Shown: positions 1-5,590, counted from the first letter of the stretch. The stretch is 7,656 nucleotides of DNA from Candidatus Altimarinota bacterium (GCA_026982915.1 JALWQU010000045.1:1-7656), one strand, 5' to 3'. Notes: a model not told the origin generated them from the letters alone. Numbers and translations are program-made.

Positions 1-999
1 GCCTTATCCATTCTTTGTACGGATGACCATATCGATCAAATATTAGTATTATTAACGCCACAACGAACCACCGAGGTGGTAAAAACCGCCCAAGTTATTG
101 ATCATTGGAACCAGAAAACCGATAAAAATATAGTCGTCAGTTTTATTGGTGGATCACGCGTACGAGCAGGGTTTGATATTTTAAAAAAGGCTCATATTCC
201 GGCTTTTCATTTTCCTGCTGATGCGACACGAGCCCTGGGTAAAATAGCCAACCGAAATGAAAATCTACAAAAAACAAAACAGGTAGTCCCCTCACCTGAT
301 CCCGATATCAAAAAAATGATACAGGTAGCCCAACAAAAAAAACTCCAAAGCCTGCCTCAAGAAGCCGTAGATTATGTTCTTGATTTTTACGGATTAGACC
401 GTCCCATTGCGCAGAATTTCAAAACCGAATCCCCTACAAAGGCCCAAGCTTTTTTTCAAAAAATAATCGATAAAGGTCAAAAAGTGGTTTTAAAACTTTC
501 CGCTCCAGACGCCCTGCATAAAACCGAATTAAAAGGGGTCTTCTTGGATATTCAAACACCTCATCAGTTTCAAGCCACCTGGCAAGAACTCACCCAAACC
601 ATCGCACAAAATAATCTCGATCAAGCCAGTATTCAGATTCAGGAACAAGTCGATCAAGCGCTAGAAGTTTTTGTAGGCGTTAAGACCGATAAAAATTTTG
701 GAAAGGTCCTTGTTTTCGGTATGGGTGGGATTTTTACCGAACTGATAAAAGACACTTCCCTGCGTATTATTCCGACAAATAACCAACAATGTTTGATAAA
801 AATGGTGAACGAAACAAGTATTGGTCAAATATTAAAAGGTCACCGAGGTAAAGTATTTCCGAACAAAAAAGTTATACAATCACTGGAGAAAATCGAACAA
901 CTAGTCGTTGATTTTCCCGAAATCATGGCTATTGATGCGAATCCCATACTCGTAACAACCGATCGAGTTATTTGTGTTGACTTCAAAATTATGATATAA
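1..999 (+). CDS. ADP-forming acyl-CoA synthetase (acetate-CoA ligase type), 3' part
   Basis: Partial: the frame is open from base 1 to the TAA at 997-999 (332 residues), so the gene starts before the window. In this family the enzyme converts acyl-CoA, ADP and phosphate to the free acid, CoA and ATP in the cytoplasm, a substrate-level phosphorylation step. The first ~75 visible residues match the end of the succinyl-CoA-ligase-like part (LVLLTPQ; the GGSRVRAGFDILKKA stretch encoded near 148-195). The rest is an ATP-grasp domain: an EAVDYVLDFYGL lid-entry segment, VVLKLSAPDALHKTELKGV with the conserved HKT near 517-525, EVFVGVKTDKNFGKVLVFGMGGIFTEL-type glycine-rich segment around 664-744, and a closing DANPILV with a VDFKI end. 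Alpha-like and beta-like parts in one chain indicate the fused form. Acyl substrate preference cannot be read; acetate is the usual guess. The next gene's ATG overlaps the stop by 1 nt. Confidence 0.88.
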   Translation, partial: ALSILCTDDHIDQILVLLTPQRTTEVVKTAQVIDHWNQKTDKNIVVSFIGGSRVRAGFDILKKAHIPAFHFPADATRALGKIANRNENLQKTKQVVPSPDPDIKKMIQVAQQKKLQSLPQEAVDYVLDFYGLDRPIAQNFKTESPTKAQAFFQKIIDKGQKVVLKLSAPDALHKTELKGVFLDIQTPHQFQATWQELTQTIAQNNLDQASIQIQEQVDQALEVFVGVKTDKNFGKVLVFGMGGIFTELIKDTSLRIIPTNNQQCLIKMVNETSIGQILKGHRGKVFPNKKVIQSLEKIEQLVVDFPEIMAIDANPILVTTDRVICVDFKIMI

Positions 1000-1000
1000 T
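992..1000 (+). promoter_or_regulatory. Extended -10 promoter element inside the end of the synthetase gene
   Basis: TGA followed by a perfect TATAAT (hexamer at 995-1000) forms an extended -10. At 17-bp spacing the -35 is only TTGTGT (972-977), a weak 3/6 match, tolerable for extended -10 promoters. Transcription would begin near 1007, next to the ATG at 1008-1010, giving a leaderless message. A TTGACT at 977-982 is only 12 bp away and is not used in this reading. Confidence 0.45.
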
Positions 1001-1409
1001 GGTCCGAATGAGTGCCCGTAACCACTCACTTGCCATGAAAAAACACCCTAAAAAACATCATCCAATAACACGGAAAAAAGCTCATAAAAAACAGCTTTCA
1101 CCTGTTTCTAAAAAGAATCCTGAGGTTATTGCCGAAAATAAAAAACTCGGTAAAGATTTTGAGGTTCTTACGGTAAAACCCTACAAAATACCTAAATTCA
1201 AAATCTTCTTAATATTGTTTTTTTGTGGTCTGACAGGATTACTTGTTTTTGCTAAAAAAATCCCCTTATTAGCGGATAATTGGGAGTTTCTAATCCAACC
1301 AGAAAACATAAAACTGTTTCTACTAATCCTGATTGTACCCTTTATTTTAGGGGTTCGAATATATTTTGATTATCGAATACATAATCATTTAAAACTAAAA
1401 CTTTCATGA
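999..1409 (+). CDS. Small basic two-helix membrane protein, function unknown
   Basis: I do not recognise a family. The reading frame encodes 136 residues: a very basic, lysine- and histidine-rich N-terminal part (about residues 1-50), a linker, one hydrophobic helix at about 68-85, a short polar stretch and a second helix at about 104-123, ending in a basic tail. Positive charges at both ends suggest a cytoplasmic-facing hairpin in the inner membrane. Three starts are possible: 999 (1-nt overlap with the preceding stop), 1008 (immediately after the predicted transcription start) and 1035 (MKKHPKK); none has a Shine-Dalgarno. I list the longest form, but 1008 is a serious alternative. It overlaps the exchanger gene by 4 nt (ATGA), which suggests translational coupling. 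A role beside the exchanger is possible but unproven. Confidence 0.65.
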   Translation: MVRMSARNHSLAMKKHPKKHHPITRKKAHKKQLSPVSKKNPEVIAENKKLGKDFEVLTVKPYKIPKFKIFLILFFCGLTGLLVFAKKIPLLADNWEFLIQPENIKLFLLILIVPFILGVRIYFDYRIHNHLKLKLS

Positions 1410-2368
1410 AAGAGTTATTGCTACCACTAACAACGCTCCCTGTACTACTCCAAATTATTATTATGGGACTTACGATTTTGGGACTTTGGTGGGGATCTGA
1501 AAAAGTCGTTTGGGCGGTCAAAAACTTCGCCCGACACTTTAATATTCCCGAACTTTTAGTGGGGCTTACGATTGTCTCGATTGGTTCAAGTTTTCCAGAA
1601 ATTTTCATAAATATTACCGCTGGACTCAACGATATTGATGATATCGGGGTCGGTAATATTGTCGGAAGCTGTCTAGTACAGATCTCTTTTATTATCGGTA
1701 TTTGTGTGCTTATTGGCGGTCCCATGCGAGAAAAAAGAGTAAAACTAAAACGTGATGCCCCAATGCTCATCGGCGCCATTACCCTTATTTTTATTTGGGG
1801 ATTGGATGGGGAAATATCCCCCGGAGAAGCCCTTATCTCTATGGGGATTTATCTATCATACATTATTTACCTTTTTCGTACCGCTGACCGGAAGGAAAAG
1901 AAGAAACTAAAAAAGCCACATCCTCATAAATTATTATGGTTTTTAGCTTTTTTTGTAGGCGGTGTAACGATTTGGTTTTCGGCACAAGTCTTGCTCACCA
2001 TAGGATTGGAATTTGGACAAAGCTTTGGCATATCTGACAGTATTATTGGGATGATGTCGGGTATGGGAACAGCTATTCCTGAACTATCCATTTCACTTAT
2101 GGCGTTACTTCGAAAATCAAACGGTATTTCTGTGGGAAACCTTTTGGGATCAAATATTACCGATCCCCTCTTTTCTCTCAGTATCGGAGCGATTGTTGGC
2201 GGTGGTTTCACCGTTTCGAACTTCTTACTCTACACGGCTATTCCGCTCTGGTTACTCGTAACGGTTATCGTGCTAAGTATTTTCTGGACCTATGAAAAAA
2301 TAATCCGATCCGTCGGGGTAGGACTTATTTTATTTTATGTCGGAGCCTTCTGGTGGTTTTTGAGTTGA
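1406..2368 (+). CDS. CaCA-family cation (Na+/Ca2+-type) exchanger, YrbG-like
   Basis: Integral membrane antiporter of 320 residues, the usual size for bacterial YrbG-like members, which typically exchange Ca2+ for Na+ or H+. Both inverted alpha repeats are visible: alpha-1 with GSSFPE (60-65) and GNIVGSCLVQ (83-92), alpha-2 with GTAIPE (221-226) and GNLLGSNITD (244-253). A charged cytoplasmic loop (about 158-175, many Lys) separates the halves, and hydrophobic helices fill the rest. The acidic pair E65 and E226 and the alpha-2 Asp (D253) are kept. Compared with the archaeal NCX_Mj pattern as I remember it, the alpha-1 Asn is Gln (Q92) and one alpha-2 Ser is Ala (A223), so ion preference may differ. 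The start at 1406 overlaps the previous gene by 4 nt and the stop is TGA; no Shine-Dalgarno is present. Confidence 0.88.
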   Translation: MKELLLPLTTLPVLLQIIIMGLTILGLWWGSEKVVWAVKNFARHFNIPELLVGLTIVSIGSSFPEIFINITAGLNDIDDIGVGNIVGSCLVQISFIIGICVLIGGPMREKRVKLKRDAPMLIGAITLIFIWGLDGEISPGEALISMGIYLSYIIYLFRTADRKEKKKLKKPHPHKLLWFLAFFVGGVTIWFSAQVLLTIGLEFGQSFGISDSIIGMMSGMGTAIPELSISLMALLRKSNGISVGNLLGSNITDPLFSLSIGAIVGGGFTVSNFLLYTAIPLWLLVTVIVLSIFWTYEKIIRSVGVGLILFYVGAFWWFLS

Positions 2369-2411
2369 GGTGACTTTTTTGAATCCGGCTATTTTCATTG
2401 ATATTTATCGC

Positions 2412-2439
2412 TTGATATCCTAATCTAGGATAAATAATA
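2412..2439 (+). promoter_or_regulatory. Promoter of the surface-protein gene
   Basis: TTGATA at 2412-2417 (5/6 to the -35 consensus), a 16-bp spacer, and AATAAT at 2434-2439 (5/6 to the -10). The predicted transcription start is near 2446, one or two bases before the ATG at 2448, so the message would be nearly leaderless. It is the only promoter-like sequence I found in the 79 bp between the exchanger stop and this gene. Confidence 0.45.
2416..2432. promoter_or_regulatory. Palindrome in the promoter spacer, possible operator
   Basis: A perfect 7-bp inverted repeat, TATCCTA and TAGGATA, separated by ATC. It fills the spacer between the predicted -35 and -10 of the surface-protein gene, where a bound repressor would block RNA polymerase. 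It lacks a following T-tract in the right place, so it is not a good terminator for the exchanger gene. The regulator is unknown and not visible in the window. Confidence 0.35.
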
Positions 2440-2447
2440 ACTTTATC

Positions 2448-3593
2448 ATGAAAAAATTAAGCCTCTTTTCCCTACTTTTTATGGTCAATGTCACTTTTGC
2501 GGATCCATACGACGCATCACAAAAGAAGATCCAAGACCCTCCAAAACTAGATTTTTCACGATTTGAACACCTAACCGACATAACCGTCAGCAATATTACA
2601 ACCCCAAAGGTGGTAAAATTCAGCACCACCAATATTCGTCCGTATGGAACAGTCCTACTTGATGACAAAGGTGTTGTACTGCCCCATAAATGGATACGAA
2701 AGTCTCAAAAAGTAAAACAACAAAAAATTCGATCTATTACCGCTTCTTCAACCTTTCAGGGAAAAACAACCAATCTCTTTGATGGTCGGTCAGAATCCAC
2801 TCTCACCTTCGATCCTGAGAAGGACACCGAAAAGTCAATGACGATTAACTTCTACCAGCCAACGGAGGTGACCGGTATTTTCGTACAACTAGACGATGGG
2901 ATTATTAGTCCGCAACGAGTAAGTATTTGGGGGGACTTTGGAAATGGTGATTTTACAAATATTATCAAAAAACAACGATTTAGTGCTCAAATCCCTTTTC
3001 CTCTAGTTAAGCTAAAAGCGCTGAAAATCGCCTACGAAACCCCTCATTTCCTACGTCTTACCGAAGTCGAAGTCCTAGGCCAAACTAAAACGGAAAAAAC
3101 AGATGAACTGGTGTTTTTTGCGGAAGAAGGTAAAACTTACCACCTTTATTCTGACCCAAAATTTGGCCAAGAAACCTATCGATCATCTATTAGACAACCG
3201 CTTTCTACGGACCAAAGAACACCTTTATTTCCGCTGCCAATACCTCATAAGAATACCACCTTTAACAATGATTATGATGGAGATGGACTACCCGATGAAC
3301 AAGATTTATGTCCAAAGGTAAGTGATGCAAAAAATACAGATGAAGATAAAAATGGTCGAGGCGATGTCTGCGAAGATCCCGATCAGGATTCTATAATGTC
3401 CTCTACCGACAACTGCCCTTTTAAGTACAATCCCAATCAGATTGATAGTGATATGGATAATATTGGTGATGCCTGTGATAATGCCGAAAATCGCATATCT
3501 GAAAACACGGATTACCTGCTTTATGGCGTCTTTGCTTTTATGGCACTATTCCTAGGTGTTCTGGTCTTCCGAAGTTTTACCACAAAGAAATAA
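2448..3593 (+). CDS. Secreted, C-terminally anchored protein with discoidin-like domain and thrombospondin type 3-like repeats
   Basis: A 381-residue envelope protein. Order: signal peptide (about 1-18, [18 protein letters not shown] then DP); a region of no recognised fold (20-90); a beta-rich domain resembling F5/8 type C (discoidin) folds at about 93-212, with [21 protein letters not shown] and a closing RLTEVEVLG; a linker; thrombospondin type 3-like calcium-binding repeats at about 275-345 ([59 protein letters not shown]); and one transmembrane helix at about 357-374 with a short basic tail. It should therefore sit on the outside, anchored at its C-terminus, with carbohydrate or protein binding a reasonable guess for the discoidin-like part. 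It has its own promoter and is convergent with nusG. The repeat region is a firm call; the discoidin call is moderate. Confidence 0.82.
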   Translation: MKKLSLFSLLFMVNVTFADPYDASQKKIQDPPKLDFSRFEHLTDITVSNITTPKVVKFSTTNIRPYGTVLLDDKGVVLPHKWIRKSQKVKQQKIRSITASSTFQGKTTNLFDGRSESTLTFDPEKDTEKSMTINFYQPTEVTGIFVQLDDGIISPQRVSIWGDFGNGDFTNIIKKQRFSAQIPFPLVKLKALKIAYETPHFLRLTEVEVLGQTKTEKTDELVFFAEEGKTYHLYSDPKFGQETYRSSIRQPLSTDQRTPLFPLPIPHKNTTFNNDYDGDGLPDEQDLCPKVSDAKNTDEDKNGRGDVCEDPDQDSIMSSTDNCPFKYNPNQIDSDMDNIGDACDNAENRISENTDYLLYGVFAFMALFLGVLVFRSFTTKK

Positions 3594-3642
3594 TCTTATT
3601 CTCTCATACCAATTCGCAATAGAAAGTATACACAAGAGGCTT

Positions 3643-3733
3643 GTCATCCTGAATTTATTTCAGGATCTAAATAGGTTGTTCCTTCCTAAGTATCCATTTC
3701 TCATCGCTAGATCCCGATATTCATCGGGATGAC
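3643..3733. repeat. 91-bp double-hairpin inverted repeat (REP/MITE-like)
   Basis: Two arms, 3643-3669 and 3708-3733, are imperfect inverted copies of each other: GTCATCC pairs with GGATGAC at the outer ends and GGATCTA with TAGATCC at the inner ends. Each arm is also a hairpin: ATCCTGAA/TTCAGGAT (3646-3653 with 3659-3666) and ATCCCGAT/ATCGGGAT (3711-3718 with 3723-3730). The stems differ by two base-pair swaps that keep pairing (T-A to C-G, A-T to T-A). There is no coding frame inside. It lies between convergent genes, the usual place for dispersed palindromic repeats; other copies elsewhere in the genome are expected but cannot be seen here. Confidence 0.7.
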
Positions 3734-3744
3734 CTGATTTTTTT

Positions 3745-3763
3745 AAGAAAACCTGATAAATTA
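3745..3763 (-). repeat. TTTATCAG motif, copy A
   Basis: On the minus strand this reads TAATTTATCAG then GTTTTCTT, 13 nt downstream of the nusG terminator stem. It matches copy B (6905-6923) at 17 of 19 positions and copy C (5646-5665) apart from a one-base insertion and small differences. No gene follows on this strand before the convergent neighbour, so a promoter role is unlikely. Confidence 0.5.
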
Positions 3764-3769
3764 GCCAAG

Positions 3770-3799
3770 AAAAAGCCAATACAGACTACTATATTGGCT
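3770..3799 (-). terminator. Intrinsic terminator after nusG
   Basis: On the minus strand an 8-bp stem, AGCCAATA (3799-3792) with TATTGGCT (3781-3774), closes a 10-nt loop and is followed by a T-rich tract (TTTTC TT). It lies 22 bp past the nusG stop, so transcription of secE-nusG should end here rather than continue into other genes. Confidence 0.72.
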
Positions 3800-3821
3800 C
3801 TATTTGAATTAAGATTTTTCC

Positions 3822-4370
3822 CTAAACCTTTGGATTAACCTGATTAAAATCAAGTTCCACCGGCGTTTCTCGATCAAAAATAGAAACCATAACCGTGATC
3901 TTTCCTTTCGCTGGATTAACTTCAGAGATAACCCCTTCATAATTGACAAAAGGTCCCTCTTTTATCTGAACCAAATCCCCCACTTTCATCTTGATTTCAG
4001 CCGTTGGCTCCGCCGCTCCCATTCGTCGCTGGATAACCCCAAACTCTTCTGGTAAAACCGGTACCGGTGTATTCCCCGATCCTACAAATCCTGTCACATT
4101 TGGCGTGTTACGCACCACAAACCAGGATGCATCGGTAACAATCATACTCACCAAAACATATCCCGGAAAAAGGTTCTTTTCCACGATCACCTGCTTTCCA
4201 GATTTTGTGGTTACCACTTTTTCTTTAGGAATACAGATATCAAAAATGTACTCCTGCATATTCATAGATTCGGTTCGTTGTTCCAGAGCTTTTTTTACCG
4301 CATCTTCATAACCCGAATAAGTATGAATCACATACCACTGTTTTCCTAGAGACGAATCCTGCTTTGTCAT
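3822..4370 (-). CDS. nusG: Transcription termination/antitermination protein NusG
   Basis: NusG binds RNA polymerase and Rho or ribosomal S10, controlling pausing and termination and linking transcription to translation. The 182 residues match the usual bacterial length. The NGN domain spans about 10-118, opening with QWYVIHTYSGYE and including LFPGYVLVSM (67-76) and FVVRNTPNVTGFVG (84-97); the KOW domain spans about 128-182, with VGDLVQIKEGPFVNYEG (130-146). ATG at 4370 is the natural start because it sits just before the WYV segment; no Shine-Dalgarno is visible, only an A/T-rich leader. The gene follows secE by 38 bp on the same strand, ends with TAG, and then meets a terminator. The rplK-rplA-rplJ-rplL genes that normally follow are absent. 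Confidence 0.96.
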   Translation of the reverse strand: MTKQDSSLGKQWYVIHTYSGYEDAVKKALEQRTESMNMQEYIFDICIPKEKVVTTKSGKQVIVEKNLFPGYVLVSMIVTDASWFVVRNTPNVTGFVGSGNTPVPVLPEEFGVIQRRMGAAEPTAEIKMKVGDLVQIKEGPFVNYEGVISEVNPAKGKITVMVSIFDRETPVELDFNQVNPKV

Positions 4371-4408
4371 AATTGTATTATTATTTATTTTTTGATAATT
4401 AAAAGAAT

Positions 4409-4597
4409 CTACGCGCCTCTAACTTTATCCAGGGTAAAGGTAACCCCTTCCGTCAAAAGATAATCCACAAATCCCAAAAAGAGCCCCGTCAAGAGCATCA
4501 CCGTCAGCACTAAGATCATGGAATGAACCGCCTGTTTACTTGTTGGCCAGGTAACATTATGCAATTCCCCTATTCGATCCTTAAAAAAATTTTTCAT
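4409..4597 (-). CDS. secE: Protein translocase subunit SecE
   Basis: SecE is the small essential partner of SecY in the protein-export channel of the inner membrane. The 62-residue product has the classic short layout: an amphipathic N-terminal helix (MKNFFKDRIGELHNV), the conserved TWP segment (16-18) and a single transmembrane helix at about 26-48. I start at the ATG at 4597 because family members begin just here (MKxFFKDRxxEL). The frame stays open to an ATG at 4681, adding 28 residues with no SecE similarity; that stretch is better explained as the leader. The stop is TAG. It is first in a two-gene unit with nusG, the standard arrangement, and divergent from rpsF. Confidence 0.93.
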   Translation of the reverse strand: MKNFFKDRIGELHNVTWPTSKQAVHSMILVLTVMLLTGLFLGFVDYLLTEGVTFTLDKVRGA

Positions 4598-4681
4598 AGC
4601 GTGTCGTATTAAAAATTGAACCAAGTTTTGGTAATCATAGTTACTTTTAAAAAAGTGGTCCATGTACCCAAAACCAACCAC

Positions 4682-4710
4682 ATTCTCTTGAAATATTCAG
4701 GTGTTGTCAA
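4682..4710 (-). promoter_or_regulatory. Predicted secE-nusG promoter
   Basis: On the minus strand a perfect TTGACA (4710-4705), a 17-bp spacer and GAGAAT (4687-4682, 4/6 to TATAAT). Transcription would start near 4675, leaving a leader of about 78 nt before the secE ATG at 4597. The good -35 and correct spacing support it; the -10 is mediocre. Confidence 0.45.
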
Positions 4711-4717
4711 ATTTTTC

Positions 4718-4745
4718 TTGACTATTCAATATGAGTCAATATCGT
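4718..4745 (+). promoter_or_regulatory. Predicted rpsF-rpsR promoter
   Basis: TTGACT (4718-4723, 5/6), a 16-bp spacer and TATCGT (4740-4745, 4/6). The start would be near 4752, giving a leader of about 57 nt before rpsF. Its -35 is only 7 bp from that of the divergent secE promoter, so the two could compete or share a regulator. The -10 is weak, so this is a candidate only. Confidence 0.35.
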
Positions 4746-4761
4746 TTCATGGCTTTGCCTC

Positions 4762-4803
4762 CGTTCATTCAGAATTGGACGCCCTTATTTCTTAAACGAC
4801 CAA
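4762..4803 (+). promoter_or_regulatory. Structured rpsF leader: two mutually exclusive hairpins
   Basis: Hairpin 1 pairs CGTTC (4762-4766) with GGACG (4777-4781), extended by ATT/AAT around a CAG loop. Hairpin 2 pairs TTGG.CG (4775-4781) with CG.CCAA (4797-4803), leaving an A-A mismatch. Both need GGACG, so only one can form. Hairpin 2 ends six bases before the rpsF ATG and could mask it. Known rpsF leaders bind the S6:S18 complex through a CCG-containing motif; a CCG lies at 4761-4763, but I cannot show that this is that motif. Confidence 0.3.
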
Positions 4804-4808
4804 AAAGC

Positions 4809-5312
4809 ATGAAAGACTATGAAATTATGGTTATTGTAAAAAATAACCTCGACAAAATTCAGGCCGAAAAGTTTTGTAATGAAGCTATTGTCGACCGTAT
4901 TACTAAGGCCGGTGGGAAAATTACCTTCCAAGACTTTTGGGGGGAACGAGGTTTTGCCTACAAGATTAAACAAATGACTTGGGGTTACTACTTTGTAGCT
5001 CGCTTTAGTATTAATGGAGCTGCTCTTATGGAAATAAAGCGAGAACTTAATATTGAGAGTGATCTTGTTCGCTTTCTCATTACCTCTGTTAACAAAAAAA
5101 CTTGCCCACCAAGAAAATACGCTGACATGAAAGCCGAATACGAATCACAAGAAAAAGCGCTTATGGACGAAAAAAAGGTTCAAGAAAAACCAAAAAATTC
5201 GAAACCAGAAAAGCTAACCACGATCAAGGAAGAACCTAAACCAGTAGCTAAAAAAGACGCTCTTGATAAAAAACTAGACGATATTGTTTCTGAATCAGCT
5301 CAGTCACTCTAA
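4809..5312 (+). CDS. rpsF: Small ribosomal subunit protein S6 (bS6) with long charged tail
   Basis: S6 binds the central domain of 16S rRNA as a heterodimer with S18. The 167-residue product has the ferredoxin-like S6 fold in about residues 1-97: MKDYEIMVIV as first strand, then GGKITFQDFWGERGFAYKIKQMTWGYYFVARF-type strands at 35-66, and ESDLVRFLITSV (83-94). I start at ATG 4809 since S6 proteins begin MxxYE; an upstream in-frame ATG at 4731 would add 26 residues unlike S6 and overlap the predicted promoter. After residue 97 comes a tail of about 70 residues rich in Lys, Glu and Pro, longer than the classic 95-135 residue proteins, although C-terminal extensions are known. rpsR follows after 53 bp; ssb, often between them, is missing. 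No Shine-Dalgarno is seen. Confidence 0.93.
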   Translation: MKDYEIMVIVKNNLDKIQAEKFCNEAIVDRITKAGGKITFQDFWGERGFAYKIKQMTWGYYFVARFSINGAALMEIKRELNIESDLVRFLITSVNKKTCPPRKYADMKAEYESQEKALMDEKKVQEKPKNSKPEKLTTIKEEPKPVAKKDALDKKLDDIVSESAQSL

Positions 5313-5315
5313 ATT

Positions 5316-5331
5316 ATGGCCTCAGAGCCAT
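5316..5331 (+). other. Short hairpin between rpsF and rpsR
   Basis: ATGGC and GCCAT form a 5-bp stem around a CTCAGA loop, four bases after the rpsF stop. There is no T-tract, so it should not end transcription; it might be a processing or mRNA-stability element in the rpsF-rpsR message. It could also be chance. Confidence 0.3.
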
Positions 5332-5365
5332 TACAACCTTTCAAAATACTTAACCACTAAACACT

Positions 5366-5590
5366 ATGCCTCCTAGACCTAAAAAATATATTTGCACTTT
5401 TTGCAAGAACGGAACACTCGATATTGATTACAAAGATCCAAAGCTTCTTGCTGGATTTATTACTTACTATCGATCTATTCAAAGTCGTTTCCACACGGGA
5501 AACTGCCTTAAGCATCAAAAAATGCTGGCGTCTGCTATCAAAAAAGCACGACAACTGGCCCTGCTCCCATCGGTACGATACGAAAAATAA
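5366..5590 (+). CDS. rpsR: Small ribosomal subunit protein S18 (bS18)
   Basis: S18 sits on the 30S platform with S6. The 74 residues are the usual size and carry the family pattern: DYKDPKLLAGFI (21-32), a YRSIQSRFHTG stretch (35-45), CLKHQKMLASAIKKARQLALLP (47-68). CTFC (10-13) together with C47 and H50 could bind zinc, as in the cysteine-containing form of S18; that metal role is inference. The start at 5366 gives the normal MPPRPKKY opening; the sequence before it is A/C-rich with no Shine-Dalgarno. It is second in the rpsF unit and ends 26 bp before a strong terminator; the frequent neighbour rplI is absent. Confidence 0.96.
   Translation: MPPRPKKYICTFCKNGTLDIDYKDPKLLAGFITYYRSIQSRFHTGNCLKHQKMLASAIKKARQLALLPSVRYEK

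Larger units (their letters stand above)
3594..3821. other. Intergenic region between convergent genes
   Basis: This 228-bp gap between the surface-protein gene and nusG has no supported gene. It contains the 91-bp double-hairpin repeat, one copy of the TTTATCAG motif and the nusG terminator. The second repeat hairpin is followed, after seven bases, by seven T (3738-3744), so on the plus strand it might also help to end transcription of the surface-protein gene. Confidence 0.7.

Noticed and set aside
76..78. GTG as the start of the synthetase gene
   Set aside because: The frame has no stop back to base 1 and the upstream residues (LVLLTPQ) match the family, so the gene enters from outside the window.
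977..1000. TTGACT plus TATAAT as a standard promoter
   Set aside because: The spacer is only 12 bp, too short for a normal promoter; the extended -10 reading is preferred.
1342..1779. Minus-strand open frame of 145 codons opposite the exchanger
   Set aside because: It lies antisense to a clear transporter gene and its product has no recognisable features; the same applies to other antisense frames.
2366..2368. TGA read as glycine (recoded genetic code)
   Set aside because: Genes end at TGA at the expected protein lengths and all conserved genes are intact under the standard code, with no internal TGA.
2396..2415. Fourth TTTATCAG-type motif after the exchanger gene (ATTTATCGCTT)
   Set aside because: It agrees only at ATTTATC, lacks the CAG and TTTTC parts, and no terminator hairpin precedes it.
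3643..3733. CRISPR array
   Set aside because: There are only two inverted, not direct, repeat units and no regular spacers.
4598..4681. 28-residue N-terminal extension of SecE from an ATG at 4681
   Set aside because: It has no SecE similarity, the family normally begins at MKNFFKDR, and the predicted transcription start (~4675) lies downstream of that ATG.
4731..4808. 26-residue N-terminal extension of S6 from an ATG at 4731
   Set aside because: S6 proteins begin at MKDYE; the extension overlaps the predicted promoter and leader hairpins.
4598..4808. tRNA gene near secE, as found in many bacteria
   Set aside because: No cloverleaf-compatible sequence or TTCRA T-loop pattern was seen on either strand.
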